Under the pieces are notes generated by a model, which was given only the letters and a program-made list of their open reading frames with translations, had not been told where the DNA came from and searched no databases. Below, one piece after another: positions 1 through 9,357 of a stretch of 64,000 nt of DNA (its first letter is position 1; each line of letters begins with the position of its first letter). The DNA is from Pleomorphomonas sp. (GTDB lineage Bacteria; Pseudomonadota; Alphaproteobacteria; Rhizobiales; Pleomorphomonadaceae). Location: contig JARKNW010000035.1 of the NCBI GenBank assembly GCA_029976075.1, positions 62,001 through 126,000 of the forward strand, in the 5' to 3' direction. A program made the translations under genes and the position numbers.

Positions 1-1320
1 TTTACCGGTGACTTCCGTAAGCTTCAGGATGAACAGATCAAGAAGATGACATCCTGGCAGCCTCCGAGCGTCAAGTTCGACGACTGGCGCCAGATGGGCG
101 CGAAGGCGACTGCGGCGGTTGGAAACGTCGCCGGGTCGGCCATCGATGCTCTGCGGGCACAGGCCGATCGTTCCTCGAACCTAGCGACGCGTCAGCTTGC
201 AATCAACGTCGCCATGCTGGCAGTCACTCTGTTGCTGTCCGTTGCCGCCGCGGTCATCACCCGCGTCCGTCTAGGCCGGCCGATGGCCCTTATGACAGAC
301 GCAATGGGGCGCCTAGCCGCCAACGACACCTCGGTCGAGATCCCGGGGCTTGGCCGAAAGGATGAAATCGGCGCCATGGCCGCCGCCGTCGAGGTGTTCA
401 AGACCAATGCCATTCGGGTCGGGGTGTTGGCTCGCGAGGCCGCGGAGCGAGACGCCAGCGAAACTGCCGAACGCCAAAGGCTGCGCGAAGAGACCGCTGC
501 TGAATTCGAGGCAACGGTGGGCGGCGTCCTCGAAAGGGTCGTGGCGGCGATCGACCTGCTGCACAGCTCCGCAGAGACCTTGACCGGAAATGCCGAGGAG
601 ACGGCGATGCAGGCCGCCTCGGCCGCCGCTGCCGCCAACCAGGCGACAGCAAACGTCCAGACGGTTGCAGGTGCAACCGAGGAACTGTCCTCGTCGATCA
701 CCGAGATCGGAACCCGCGTTGCCACCGCCGGCTCGGTGGCAACGGAAGCGCGCGAGACCGCCGCGACGACGCGCGAGAACCTCGGCAGCCTTCAGGCCGC
801 CGCGGACCAGATCGGAACCATCGTCGAGCTGATCGACAGCATCGCCGGACAAACCAACCTTCTGGCGCTCAATGCAACCATCGAGGCAGCGCGGGCTGGC
901 GAGGCTGGAAAGGGCTTTGCCGTCGTGGCCGCCGAGGTCAAGCAGCTCGCCGATCAGACGTCGAAGGCCACCTCGCAGATCGGCCGTCAGATTGGAGACA
1001 TCCAGTCTTCAACCGGCACCTCGGCCACCTCGATCGGTGCGATTGCCGAAATCATTCACCGGATGAACGAGATCTCCGGCGCCATTGCCACTGCGGTCGA
1101 GCAGCAGGCAGGAGCAGCCAGCGAGATCGCCCACAACGTCAGCGAAGCGGCGCGCGGCACCGCAGCAGTCTCCGAAAATGTCGAAGGCATTCGCAAGGCG
1201 TCGGAACACACAAGCACCGTGTCGATCACGGTACTCTCGGCTGCCGACGATCTGGCAACACAGGCCGGCGAGCTCCGTAGAGCCATGGACGAGTTCCTGG
1301 TGACGCTGCGGGCGGCATGA
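1..1320 (+). CDS. Methyl-accepting chemotaxis protein, 5' end cut off by the window
   Basis: This is a membrane chemoreceptor that signals through the CheA/CheW array. The reading frame is open from base 1, so the first internal ATG at 46 is not its start; 439 residues are visible. A hydrophobic segment lies near visible residues 62-86, followed by a HAMP region with the phrase KDEIGAM. A long alanine-rich coiled coil then carries the highly conserved hairpin tip ([20 protein letters not shown] region, bases 826-960). The C-terminus shows no NWETF-like CheR/CheB tether. The sensory domain lies almost wholly outside the window, so the ligand cannot be guessed. A hairpin terminator follows 26 bases after the stop. 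Family assignment is secure. Confidence 0.95.
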   Translation, partial: FTGDFRKLQDEQIKKMTSWQPPSVKFDDWRQMGAKATAAVGNVAGSAIDALRAQADRSSNLATRQLAINVAMLAVTLLLSVAAAVITRVRLGRPMALMTDAMGRLAANDTSVEIPGLGRKDEIGAMAAAVEVFKTNAIRVGVLAREAAERDASETAERQRLREETAAEFEATVGGVLERVVAAIDLLHSSAETLTGNAEETAMQAASAAAAANQATANVQTVAGATEELSSSITEIGTRVATAGSVATEARETAATTRENLGSLQAAADQIGTIVELIDSIAGQTNLLALNATIEAARAGEAGKGFAVVAAEVKQLADQTSKATSQIGRQIGDIQSSTGTSATSIGAIAEIIHRMNEISGAIATAVEQQAGAASEIAHNVSEAARGTAAVSENVEGIRKASEHTSTVSITVLSAADDLATQAGELRRAMDEFLVTLRAA

Positions 1321-1345
1321 CCCACAACAACCAGTAAATGCGACA

Positions 1346-1374
1346 AAGGGAGAAGGGCCAGTGCCCTCTCCCTT
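1346..1374 (+). terminator. Hairpin terminator after the chemoreceptor gene
   Basis: An inverted repeat with arms AAGGGAGAAGGGC and GCCCTCTCCCTT pairs along 12 bp with a single bulged A and a 4-base loop (CAGT). The sequence after it (CGTTGCTTTC) is only weakly T-rich, so it may terminate inefficiently. It lies between the chemoreceptor stop and the yqgE-type gene. Confidence 0.6.
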
Positions 1375-1454
1375 CGTTGCTTTCATGCCTTGAATAATCG
1401 CCATGGCGGTTCATATTGGTCAACTGGAGCCCCCTGCGAACCCCTGGATGCGCC

Positions 1455-2045
1455 ATGGCCGGAAAGGCAGCCTATCTCGACGGTAAGTTCCTGATCGCCA
1501 TGCCGGCGCTCGATGACGGCGACTTTGCGCGCTCGGTCATCTACATGTGTGCTCATTCGGCGGAAGGGGCGATGGGACTGGTGATCAACAAGCCACTTGA
1601 TCACCTGTCTTTCCCTGACCTTCTGGTTCAGCTTGAAATCATCCCGGATGAAAAGCGCATCCGCCTGCCTTCAGAGGCACGGTCCATGCGCGTGCATCAG
1701 GGCGGCCCTGTCGATACCGGTCGCGGCTTCGTGCTGCACACATCCGATTTTCATCTCGATGCGTCGACGCTGCCCATCTCCGAGGATTTGTCGCTGACGG
1801 CAACCGTGGAGATTCTCAAGGCGATTGCCGAGGGGCGCGGTCCCGAACACTCGCTGTTGACGCTTGGCTACGCCGGCTGGGCGCCGGGACAGCTTGAGAG
1901 CGAGATTCAGGCCAACGGCTGGCTCATCACGGATTCGGATCCGGACATCATCTTTTCCGCCGCCGATGGCGATCGATATCGCAAGGCACTTGCCACGCTC
2001 GGCGTCGATCTCGCAGCGCTGTCGCCGACAAGTGGCCGGGCGTAG
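1455..2045 (+). CDS. YqgE/AlgH family protein (DUF179)
   Basis: The protein belongs to the UPF0301 (YqgE/AlgH) family, conserved in proteobacteria with no settled biochemical role. The family hallmarks are visible: LDGKFLIAMPAL near the N-terminus, RSVIYMCAHSAEGAMGLVINKP, and GGPVDTGRGFVLH. At 196 residues it has normal length. A TTG at 1416 would add 13 residues unlike the family (VNWSPLRTPGCA), so ATG 1455 is preferred although neither start has a strong Shine-Dalgarno. The gene converges with purD, whose stop lies 6 bases away, with no obvious terminator between them. Confidence 0.9.
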   Translation: MAGKAAYLDGKFLIAMPALDDGDFARSVIYMCAHSAEGAMGLVINKPLDHLSFPDLLVQLEIIPDEKRIRLPSEARSMRVHQGGPVDTGRGFVLHTSDFHLDASTLPISEDLSLTATVEILKAIAEGRGPEHSLLTLGYAGWAPGQLESEIQANGWLITDSDPDIIFSAADGDRYRKALATLGVDLAALSPTSGRA

Positions 2046-2051
2046 CGAGCG

Positions 2052-3329
2052 TCAGGATCTCTCCCGCGCCACCGCCCGCCAGCCAATATCGCGACGGCAA
2101 AAACCATCGGGCCAACGAACACGGTCGACGGCGGCGTAAGCCTTGGACTGCGCCTCGGAAACACTGTTGCCAAGCGCGGTGATGGCCAGGACCCGCCCGC
2201 CATTCGAGACGATCGCGCCATCCTTGGTTGCGGTCCCGGCATGGAATACCGACACGTCCGGCAACGCGGCGGCTTCGTCGAGCCCCTCGATCGGACTACC
2301 CTTGCAATAGCTGCCCGGATACCCCTCGGCAGCCATTACGACGGTCAATGCGGTGCGATCATCGAAGTTGGCTATGTTGCCCGACAAGCGTCCCTCTGCG
2401 GAGGCCAGCATCAGCTCGAGGAGATCCGACTTCAGGCGCGGCAGCAGCACCTCGGTTTCCGGATCACCGAAACGAACGTTGTATTCGATCAGCTTGGGCC
2501 CATCTTCCTCGATCATCAGTCCAGCAAACAGCACACCGACGAAAGGCGTTCCCCGCTTGGCGAGACAGCGCACCGTCGGCACGACGATCTCGTCCATGAT
2601 GCGCATCTCCATCGCGTCGTCCACCACGGGCGTAGGTGAATAGGCCCCCATGCCGCCGGTGTTGGGGCCCTCGTCGCCATCTCCCACGCGCTTGTGATCC
2701 TGAGCGGCGGCAAGCGGCAGGACGTCTATCCCATCGGTAATGGCGAAGAAGCTCGCCTCCTCGCCAACCAGACAGTCCTCGATCACCACCTCCGCACCGG
2801 CAGCGCCAAACACGCCGGAGAAACAGGCGTCAACAGCGGCCAGAGCCTCCTCGACCGAGGTGGCAACGACCACTCCCTTGCCGGCGGCCAGACCATCCGC
2901 CTTCACCACAATCGGCGCGCCACGATCTTGCACATAGGCGCGGGCGGCCGCGGCATCCGAGAAACGGCCATAGGCGGCGGTCGGAATACCTGCCTCGGTA
3001 CAAAGCTCCTTCGTGAAAGCCTTGGAGCCTTCCAACCGAGCGGGTTCCTTCTTGGGACCGAAAGCCTTGATGCCGGCCGAAAAAAGATCATCGACGAGGC
3101 CGGCCACGAGCGGCGCCTCCGGTCCGATGACCACGAAATCAACCTGTTCGGCCTTGCAGAAGGCGATGACCGCCGCATGGTCGGCAGGATCGATGGCAAC
3201 CAACTCTGCAATCGCTGCAATCCCGGCATTCCCGGGTGCGCAGGTCAGACGGGAGAGTTTTGGAGAACGGCAGAGAGCGGAGGCAATGGCGTGTTCACGT
3301 CCACCGGAACCGATAAGGAGCACATGCAT
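2052..3329 (-). CDS. purD: Phosphoribosylamine-glycine ligase (GAR synthetase)
   Basis: PurD catalyses the second step of de novo purine synthesis: 5-phosphoribosylamine, glycine and ATP give glycinamide ribonucleotide. The 425-residue protein begins with the family start [16 protein letters not shown]. It contains GPEAPLVAG, then the ATP-grasp domain with [28 protein letters not shown] and [10 protein letters not shown], and ends with [18 protein letters not shown] clear GGAGG sits 8 bases upstream of ATG 3329. It is divergent from ubiA across about 140 bases, which must hold both promoters. Length and motifs are fully typical. Confidence 0.97.
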   Translation of the reverse strand: MHVLLIGSGGREHAIASALCRSPKLSRLTCAPGNAGIAAIAELVAIDPADHAAVIAFCKAEQVDFVVIGPEAPLVAGLVDDLFSAGIKAFGPKKEPARLEGSKAFTKELCTEAGIPTAAYGRFSDAAAARAYVQDRGAPIVVKADGLAAGKGVVVATSVEEALAAVDACFSGVFGAAGAEVVIEDCLVGEEASFFAITDGIDVLPLAAAQDHKRVGDGDEGPNTGGMGAYSPTPVVDDAMEMRIMDEIVVPTVRCLAKRGTPFVGVLFAGLMIEEDGPKLIEYNVRFGDPETEVLLPRLKSDLLELMLASAEGRLSGNIANFDDRTALTVVMAAEGYPGSYCKGSPIEGLDEAAALPDVSVFHAGTATKDGAIVSNGGRVLAITALGNSVSEAQSKAYAAVDRVRWPDGFCRRDIGWRAVARERS

Positions 3330-3472
3330 CTGAGGGCCTCCAACGTCGCCGAGCCGATGCCGCGCGCCTTACCATGGCAGGCGATGGAACGAAAGGCCGA
3401 AGGGCGCCAATCGTTGCCGTTTTGCGTGAGTAAGCTGTCGCATGCCGGCGTCGGGAAGGCTAAGCTTCAGCC

Positions 3473-4417
3473 ATGAGCACGCCTGATTCCGACGAAATCG
3501 TCATTCCCGACGCGACGCGCGGCAACTGGGTCGACCGGCTGCTGCCGTATGCCCTCAAGCCCTATGCGCAGCTTGCCCGTTTGGACCGGCCGATCGGCTG
3601 GTGGCTGCTGCTCTTGCCTTGCTGGTGGTCGCTCGCCCTGGCAAGCGGAGCGTTCGGACACACCTTTCCTTCGCCCTGGTATGCGCTGCTGTTTCTGATC
3701 GGTGCCGTGGTCATGCGGGGCGCCGGTTGTACCTACAACGACATTGTTGATCGGGACATCGACGCCGCTGTCGCCAGGACGCGGACGCGACCCATTCCAT
3801 CGGGACGGGTCAGCCGCTCGGCTGCCATGGGTTTTCTCGTGCTGCAAGCGCTCATCGGGCTTGCCGTTCTGCTTCAGTTCGACCGGTTCTCAATCGCACT
3901 CGGCCTTTGCTCGCTTGCACCGGTAGCCATCTATCCGTTCATGAAGCGGATCACCAACTTCCCTCAGTTGGTGCTCGGCCTTTCTTTTTCCTGGGGAGCG
4001 TTGATGGGCTGGTCGGCGGTGTTCGGTCGGCTCGATCCGCCAGCCTTTCTCATCTATGCCGCAGCCATCCTCTGGACGTTCGCCTACGACACGATCTATG
4101 CCCACCAGGATCGCGAGGATGACGCACTGATCGATCTCGGTTCGACGGCCCGCTATTTCGAGCGGTCGACCCCCAAGCTGCTGACCGTTTGCTACGGTGC
4201 CGCCGTCTTGCTGCTCGGAACGGCCTTCTACCTTGCCGACGCAAAGATCGCCGCCTTTGTCGGCCTTGCGGGCTTTGCCCGCCATCTCGCCTGGCAAGTG
4301 GAAAAGTTCGACGCCGACGACGGCGCCCTCTGCCTGCGCCTATTCAAGTCCAACCGCGACGCCGGCCTGATCCTGACGGCCGGTCTCGTCGTGGATGGAT
4401 TGCTCAAGGGAATGTAG
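3473..4417 (+). CDS. ubiA: 4-hydroxybenzoate polyprenyltransferase
   Basis: UbiA is an integral membrane enzyme that prenylates 4-hydroxybenzoate in ubiquinone synthesis. In its 314 residues the first Asp-rich motif is NDIVDRDIDAAVARTRTRPI, and the second is YDTIYAHQDREDD; both bind Mg-prenyl diphosphate. Several hydrophobic segments surround them, as expected for about eight or nine helices. The N-terminal segment LARLDRPIGWWLLLLPCWW is typical of alphaproteobacterial UbiA. It reads away from purD and converges with the DUF6165-like gene, whose stop is 8 bases away. Confidence 0.95.
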   Translation: MSTPDSDEIVIPDATRGNWVDRLLPYALKPYAQLARLDRPIGWWLLLLPCWWSLALASGAFGHTFPSPWYALLFLIGAVVMRGAGCTYNDIVDRDIDAAVARTRTRPIPSGRVSRSAAMGFLVLQALIGLAVLLQFDRFSIALGLCSLAPVAIYPFMKRITNFPQLVLGLSFSWGALMGWSAVFGRLDPPAFLIYAAAILWTFAYDTIYAHQDREDDALIDLGSTARYFERSTPKLLTVCYGAAVLLLGTAFYLADAKIAAFVGLAGFARHLAWQVEKFDADDGALCLRLFKSNRDAGLILTAGLVVDGLLKGM

Positions 4418-4425
4418 CCGCCGCA

Positions 4426-4821
4426 TCAATACGGTTTGTAGCTCTTTTCCTCGAGGATCTCGGAGTTGAGATGCATGTTGATGCGCCGCTTTACCGCTGC
4501 CCGCAAATCATTGGTGCGGTAAACGCTTCGCGCCAGCTCGATGAACTCGGCATCGAAAGTGCGGACTGATTCCTTCTCACGGATCCTGTCTTCGATGACC
4601 CAAAGGCGCGAGTTGATGTCGAGAAGTTCTTGCTTCATGTCCGACAGGGCCGGATCGCCGGCAATGGCGTCTGCGACAAAACTGGAGAGCATTCCAAGCT
4701 CCTTCTCGACATTCAGAAGGGCTTCTTCCTGGACCATGTTCTTCTTCTTGATCTCCAGGATGGTAATCTTGTCGATGACCTCGCCCCACGACGTCGGCAC
4801 AGCAGGGATTTGTCTCGTCAC
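4426..4821 (-). CDS. Small protein, DUF6165-like
   Basis: This is a 131-residue soluble, charged protein with a likely helical hairpin or coiled coil. It contains the phrase GEVIDKITILEIKKKNM, which I associate with the uncharacterised family DUF6165; function unknown. The start is a GTG at 4821 preceded by GGAG at 7 bases. The gene is divergent from the GT9-like gene 107 bases away, and the two form a two-gene accessory pair between ubiA and DUF6101. The family label is from memory of the motif, so moderately sure. Confidence 0.6.
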   Translation of the reverse strand: MTRQIPAVPTSWGEVIDKITILEIKKKNMVQEEALLNVEKELGMLSSFVADAIAGDPALSDMKQELLDINSRLWVIEDRIREKESVRTFDAEFIELARSVYRTNDLRAAVKRRINMHLNSEILEEKSYKPY

Positions 4822-4928
4822 GTCAATCTCCAGGTTCGCTTTCGCACGCGATCGTTGAGTAACGCCTAATCGGATGCTAGTCCATAGGCTGGCAACCGCT
4901 TACGGAAGCGCACGAGGGCGACGTCAAC

Positions 4929-5810
4929 ATGCTGTGGCTTAAGAGGATTCTCCATTATTTCGGCGGATATACCCCGCGTTCCGTCCGGAATGAAGCCGGC
5001 ATTCTCGTTGACGCAGCAGGACGCAAGCATATCGCGATACGGGCTCGCAGCAGCAATCGCAAACGCGCACCGTTTGTCGCCCCGGGGTTAGGCGACAGAA
5101 TTCACTGCGTGACCTTGGGCTGGGCTTTCTCGAAAGCTCACGGCGTGCCTGTGGTATTGCACTTGAACAGGAAAAAGCACACGGGCGGCGCCTCGTTCGG
5201 CAACAAACGCGAGTCCTGGGATGAGGTTCTGAGCCTGTTTCCAAAGGGCCATGTGGAGCTCATGTTCCACGACTTCGAGCCGCGCACGGAGCGGGCCTGG
5301 ATTTCCTATCTCGAAATCTGCGGCTTTCCCGCCGAGATCTTCTGGTATCAGGATCACCCAGGCAAGTTCGAGACGCCGCAGCCTCTCGAGATTTCACATT
5401 ATCTTCGCGTCATTCCACCGGTGCCTGCCGAGGATCTTGGGCACGAGCTCAGCCTTCCCTCCCGCTTTGTCACGGTCCAATGGGATTCCATGCAATTCGG
5501 CCGCACCCTGCCGCCCGAACAGCAAGAAGAGGTGACCGAATGCTACAGGCGCGAGGGCTTCGAAACGGTGGTGGTCGGCGGCAAGGCCGCGGACCCGCTT
5601 CTCAAGAACTCCCTTCGCCACATAGCCTACGCCATGTCCAAGGCGGAACTGCATGTCGGCGTGGATTCCGCCTTCATGCACATGGCATTTCTATATCTCC
5701 CACACGAACGGATTCACATCTACAACCGGAAGCAGGGATACCAGTCGCACCATTTCCTGCGTGCGATCGATTCCGGCAGCGTGCTGAACCATCACTATCA
5801 GGATAGCTGA
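4929..5810 (+). CDS. Putative GT-B / heptosyltransferase-like (GT9-like) protein
   Basis: This 293-residue soluble protein is not firmly recognised. Its C-terminal half has features of GT9 (ADP-heptose:LPS heptosyltransferase) folds: FVTVQWDS after a central segment, then FETVVVGG, and finally AELHVGVDSAFMHMAFLYLP, which matches the sugar-nucleotide binding GVDS-x2-H-x-A pattern. The N-terminal LGDRIHCVTLGWAFSKAHG resembles the GDxI...P segment of that family. It may act on a surface glycan. It is divergent from the DUF6165-like gene, and 31 bases separate its stop from the DUF6101 stop. Glycosyltransferase activity is inference. Confidence 0.5.
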   Translation: MLWLKRILHYFGGYTPRSVRNEAGILVDAAGRKHIAIRARSSNRKRAPFVAPGLGDRIHCVTLGWAFSKAHGVPVVLHLNRKKHTGGASFGNKRESWDEVLSLFPKGHVELMFHDFEPRTERAWISYLEICGFPAEIFWYQDHPGKFETPQPLEISHYLRVIPPVPAEDLGHELSLPSRFVTVQWDSMQFGRTLPPEQQEEVTECYRREGFETVVVGGKAADPLLKNSLRHIAYAMSKAELHVGVDSAFMHMAFLYLPHERIHIYNRKQGYQSHHFLRAIDSGSVLNHHYQDS

Positions 5811-5841
5811 CCGTCCATGCTTCCACGGTGCGTCGGATAGT

Positions 5842-6405
5842 TCACTCGTAGCTGATGATCTCACGCCAGTCGCTTAGCACGGGCATTTCGCCGGCGACTC
5901 CCATCTTGCGTCGCACCAGGAAGCGTGGCCGACGGGTAGCCAAGGTGGCATGGCGACGGCGGGGCGCGGGATCACCGACGGGAACGGTCGCCTTGGGACC
6001 GACCCGCTCAACACCGCCCGACGTCGTGACCAGCAACATCGGCAGACCCAAGCGATCCGACCAGCCCTGCCAATCGGCAGCGGCGGCTTCCATGTCACGC
6101 GTCACGGTGAGCGGAATGGACAAGGCCGGATCGCGATGGTGCAACTCGACGTGAGCCACGAGATCGTCGGTGGCGTTTGGCTCAATCCTGACCGAGACAC
6201 CCTCGAAAGCGGCGAACGGCAGGCTCAGCGTCAGTGGCAAGCCCGACAGCTGGCGTCGAACAACGACACCATCGTCGTCCATATATATGGCGGCCTCCTG
6301 GACAGGCCGACCGGCCTGCCCGACGTTGACGCACCACTTTGCCGGCAAGTGTCCCGGATCGAGCCTAAGCGCCGTCTTCAGGCTCAGGGGAGTGGCTCCC
6401 GTCAT
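5842..6405 (-). CDS. DUF6101 family protein
   Basis: A 187-residue soluble protein of the Hyphomicrobiales-restricted family DUF6101, with no assigned function. The core has a beta-rich pattern (VSVRIEPNATDDLVAHVELHH) and a basic C-terminal tail (RRRHATLATRRPRFLVRRK). An upstream in-frame start at 6492 would give 29 extra residues. ATG 6405 is preferred because a GAGG-type ribosome site lies about 8 bases before it and homologues begin close to this point. A 435-base region separates it from the divergent pmbA. The family call rests on overall recognition. Confidence 0.6.
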   Translation of the reverse strand: MTGATPLSLKTALRLDPGHLPAKWCVNVGQAGRPVQEAAIYMDDDGVVVRRQLSGLPLTLSLPFAAFEGVSVRIEPNATDDLVAHVELHHRDPALSIPLTVTRDMEAAAADWQGWSDRLGLPMLLVTTSGGVERVGPKATVPVGDPAPRRRHATLATRRPRFLVRRKMGVAGEMPVLSDWREIISYE

Positions 6406-6840
6406 GCTCTTCGCCTCACTCGAAATCTTTTGACTATCCCTGTCGGGCCAAGCGTCTTTTTTTGCGCCCGGTCCCGAAACCAAGGTCAGCATAGGGCGAA
6501 CGTCATCCCCGGCGGCTTAAGGGATTGGGTAAACTTTTTCTCGATTTTTGAGAGGGTTAGCGGAATCTGAAGCGCCAATTCGCAGCAGGGCGTCAACCCT
6601 CGGTCAATCTTCGTTGATAAAAGCGCCAGACGTGCAAAGCCGCCGGGTTGTCACGCCGATGACAAAAAGGCATGGAGATCAAACCCTTGGATGGTCGCTT
6701 TCGCGCTTTGGCAAATGACCTTAGGGTGAAGACCAGCAAGGAGTTGCCGCATTTCTGTAAGAGGAAGGCGGTCTCGAGGCTTGTGGGCTGGGATGCCCAG
6801 CCCTAAACACAGAGCTTTCCGCAACCGATCGGATACCCGC
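6406..6840. other. Gene-free divergent promoter region with a short hairpin
   Basis: This 435-base stretch separates the divergent DUF6101 and pmbA genes. It is more AT-rich than its surroundings around 6430-6620 and should contain both promoters, but I cannot name a convincing -35/-10 pair. The only clear structure is a perfect 8-bp hairpin at 6785-6803 (GGGCTGGG, loop ATG, CCCAGCCC), 37 bases before the pmbA start. No conserved protein is encoded here. Confidence 0.5.
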
Positions 6841-8184
6841 ATGAGTGATCTCGTCGACCTCGACCAACTGACCGGACAAGCTGCGCGCCTCGTCGAGGCA
6901 GCACGCGCCGCCGGCGCCGACGCCGCCGACGCCGTTGCCGTGCGCTCGGTCAATCAGGTCGCGAGCGTGCTCAAAGGCAAGGTCGAGAAAATCGAGCACG
7001 CCGAGAACGATGATTTCGGTCTCCGGGTGTTCGTGGGCGACCGAAACGCAACAATCTCAGCGACGCTCGGCTCCGACGTGCAGGCTCTGGCGGCCCGCGC
7101 CGTTGCCATGGCGCGTGCGGCTCCACCCGACCGGTTCGCCGGACTTGCCGACAGCTCGCTGCTGGCCAAGGCTTGGCCCGACATGGATCTCCTCGACGAG
7201 ACGCCGGTTTCTGCAGCCGACCTTGCCGAACGCGGCAAGGCGGTCGAGGCGGCGGCGATGGCGGTCGATGGCGTCACCAACACGACCGGCGCCAGTGCCT
7301 ATTGGGCGCGCGGCGGCATGGCTCTGGTCACATCGAGTGGTTTTTCCGGTGCTTATGAATCTTCCGGCCACGGCCACTCGGTGGCCGCGATCGCCGGGAG
7401 CGGCACAGGCATGGAGCGCGACTGGGATTCCTCGTCGAAAACTCATCTCGCGGACCTCGAAAGCGCCGAGACGGTTGGTACCCGAGCGGGAGGCCGCGCC
7501 GTGCGCCGCCTCAATCCGCGCAAGGTCACAACCCAAACCGCGACCGTGGTCTACGATCCCCGTGTCGCGACCAGCTTGATTGGAGCGTTGGTCGGTGCCC
7601 TTTCCGGTACATCGATTGCTCGCCGCTCATCCTTCCTGAAGGACAAGCTCGGGCAACAGCTGTTCGGCTCCAAGATCCGCATCACCGACAACCCGTTGCG
7701 GCGGCGTGGTTCCGGTTCGCGTCCTTTCGACGGCGAAGGCGTCGGCGCGACCGCTCTCGACCTCATTGAAGAGGGAGTCCTCAAAACCTGGCTGCTGGAC
7801 AGTGCAACGGCGCGTGAACTCGGCCTGGAGACCAACGGCCGTGCCGGTCGTGGCACTGGGGCGCCGAGTCCCTCATCGACCAATGTCCTGCTGCATCCAG
7901 GGGAACAGTCGCCAGCCGACCTGATCTCGGCGGTGGGCACGGGTCTTTATGTCACCGACTTCATCGGGCATGGCGCCAATCTCATTACCGGCGACTACTC
8001 CCGCGGGGCCTCCGGCTTCTGGATTGAAAACGGCGAGCTTAGCTATCCCGTGGCAGAGATCACCGTTGCAGGCAATCTTCTCGACATGTTTCGGGAGCTG
8101 ACACCGGCCGATGACATCGAGTTCCGCTCCGCCTTCACCTCGCCGACGGTGGCCATCGGGGGATTGACGATTGCCGGCCGCTGA
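6841..8184 (+). CDS. pmbA: TldD/PmbA family protein, TldE subunit
   Basis: PmbA (TldE) is the non-catalytic partner of the TldD metalloprotease; the heterodimer trims unfolded or modified peptides. Of 447 residues, the middle holds FGLRVFVGDRNATISAT and the C-terminal half has ITDNPLRRRGSGSRPFDGEGV and GASGFWIENGELSYPVAEITVAGNL, all standard PmbA features. It lacks the HExxxH zinc site, as expected. ATG 6841 is chosen over a TTG at 6781 whose extension is unlike the family. Its partner tldD lies 7.4 kb away on the other strand. The stop overlaps the start of the cysQ-like gene, so the two are probably co-transcribed. Confidence 0.93.
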   Translation: MSDLVDLDQLTGQAARLVEAARAAGADAADAVAVRSVNQVASVLKGKVEKIEHAENDDFGLRVFVGDRNATISATLGSDVQALAARAVAMARAAPPDRFAGLADSSLLAKAWPDMDLLDETPVSAADLAERGKAVEAAAMAVDGVTNTTGASAYWARGGMALVTSSGFSGAYESSGHGHSVAAIAGSGTGMERDWDSSSKTHLADLESAETVGTRAGGRAVRRLNPRKVTTQTATVVYDPRVATSLIGALVGALSGTSIARRSSFLKDKLGQQLFGSKIRITDNPLRRRGSGSRPFDGEGVGATALDLIEEGVLKTWLLDSATARELGLETNGRAGRGTGAPSPSSTNVLLHPGEQSPADLISAVGTGLYVTDFIGHGANLITGDYSRGASGFWIENGELSYPVAEITVAGNLLDMFRELTPADDIEFRSAFTSPTVAIGGLTIAGR

Positions 8185-8965
8185 CAGCGCACGCATCGAT
8201 GAGGACACCGCGCTCCTTTCGGATGCCGCGTTAGCCGCAGCGAGCATAGGTCTCTCCTTCTTTCGCCGCGATCCGCGCGTCTGGAAAAAAGCCAACGACT
8301 CGCCAGTCAGCGAAGCCGACCTTGCCATCGACCATTTTCTGAAGGAGCGGCTCCTGGCCGCCCGCCCGAACTATGGCTGGCTTTCGGAAGAAACGGAGGA
8401 CGATCCGACCCGACTCGGCTGCGAAAGGGTTTTCGTGGTGGACCCGATCGACGGTACCCGCGGCTTTATCGCCGGCTCCGATCAGTGGACGATATCGCTC
8501 GCCGTCGTCGAAGGTGGACGACCTGTTGCGGCAGCGCTCCTGCAGCCATCGGTGAGCCACCTCTATACGGCAGGTTACAGGCGTGGCGCCTTCCTCGACG
8601 GCAATCATCTGCGAATGCAGCCACGCCCTAGCCTTGCCGGTGTGCGCGTGGCCGGCCCTGCCGTGCTGATTTCGCGTCTTTCCCGGCCTGTACCGACGTT
8701 GAGAAGCCGTGGCTATGTCGCGTCTCTGGCACTCAGGATCGCCATGGTCGCCGACGGCACGCTCGACCTCGCGTTCGCCCGCAGCGGAGCCCACGACTGG
8801 GACCTCGCTGCAGCCGATCTCATCGTCGCAGAAGCCGGTGGAGCGCTTGAAACCATTGACGGCGCGTCCATCATCTACAACCAACCAGGACCCGATCATG
8901 ACAGCCTGATCGCCGGTCTGCCGATGCTGACGCGTGCCGCGGCCGCGGCCATCGGAACTTACTAA
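8171..8965 (+). CDS. cysQ: Inositol monophosphatase family / 3'(2'),5'-bisphosphate nucleotidase-like
   Basis: This Mg-dependent phosphatase of the CysQ/IMPase family probably dephosphorylates 3'-phosphoadenosine 5'-phosphate, or a sugar or inositol phosphate. The metal-binding motifs are present in 264 residues: the WLSEETEDD loop, VVDPIDGTRGF, and the C-terminal AHDWDLAAADLIVAEAGG. The start appears to be TTG 8171, overlapping the pmbA stop by 14 bases, which suggests translational coupling. It is the first of a run leading to DUF4170, the acyltransferase, waaA and lpxK. The exact substrate cannot be read from sequence. Confidence 0.85.
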   Translation: MPAADSARIDEDTALLSDAALAAASIGLSFFRRDPRVWKKANDSPVSEADLAIDHFLKERLLAARPNYGWLSEETEDDPTRLGCERVFVVDPIDGTRGFIAGSDQWTISLAVVEGGRPVAAALLQPSVSHLYTAGYRRGAFLDGNHLRMQPRPSLAGVRVAGPAVLISRLSRPVPTLRSRGYVASLALRIAMVADGTLDLAFARSGAHDWDLAAADLIVAEAGGALETIDGASIIYNQPGPDHDSLIAGLPMLTRAAAAAIGTY

Positions 8966-9054
8966 TTCGGCACCCTTGCAAAATAGGTCCGGCTTGATGA
9001 AAAGAGGGATGGGCAGCCTGCGGGAGGCGCCCATTTGCGGAAGGCGGAGTTCAC

Positions 9055-9288
9055 ATGACGACCGAAGTCACGTCGAAGCAACTGCTTCATCTGGTCATCG
9101 GCGGCGAGATGAAGGCGCTCGATTCGACAGAGTTTGCCGATCTCAATGCCATCGACATCGTTGGTGCCTTCCCCAATTACGCGGCCGCCTATGCGGCTTG
9201 GAAGCAGAAGGCGCAAGCCACCGTCGACCAGGCCCAAACGCGCTACTTCATTGTCCATCTGCACCGCCTCATGGATCCGTCGACCTGA
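9055..9288 (+). CDS. DUF4170 domain protein
   Basis: A 77-residue soluble protein filling the whole DUF4170 domain: KQLLHLVIGGEM, then DIVGAFPNYAAAYAAWK, then the family end TRYFIVHLHRLMDP. Function is unknown, but in Hyphomicrobiales it is regularly found just upstream of the lipid A/Kdo genes, as here. ATG 9055 is preceded by GGCGGAG at a short distance. Composition matches its neighbours. Confidence 0.9.
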   Translation: MTTEVTSKQLLHLVIGGEMKALDSTEFADLNAIDIVGAFPNYAAAYAAWKQKAQATVDQAQTRYFIVHLHRLMDPST

Positions 9289-9357
9289 TGCCCGGCATTG
9301 GCGAGCGACATGTAGCGACGTTGCGGATGATCAGACTCTCGTCTTCGGAGACGCCGG

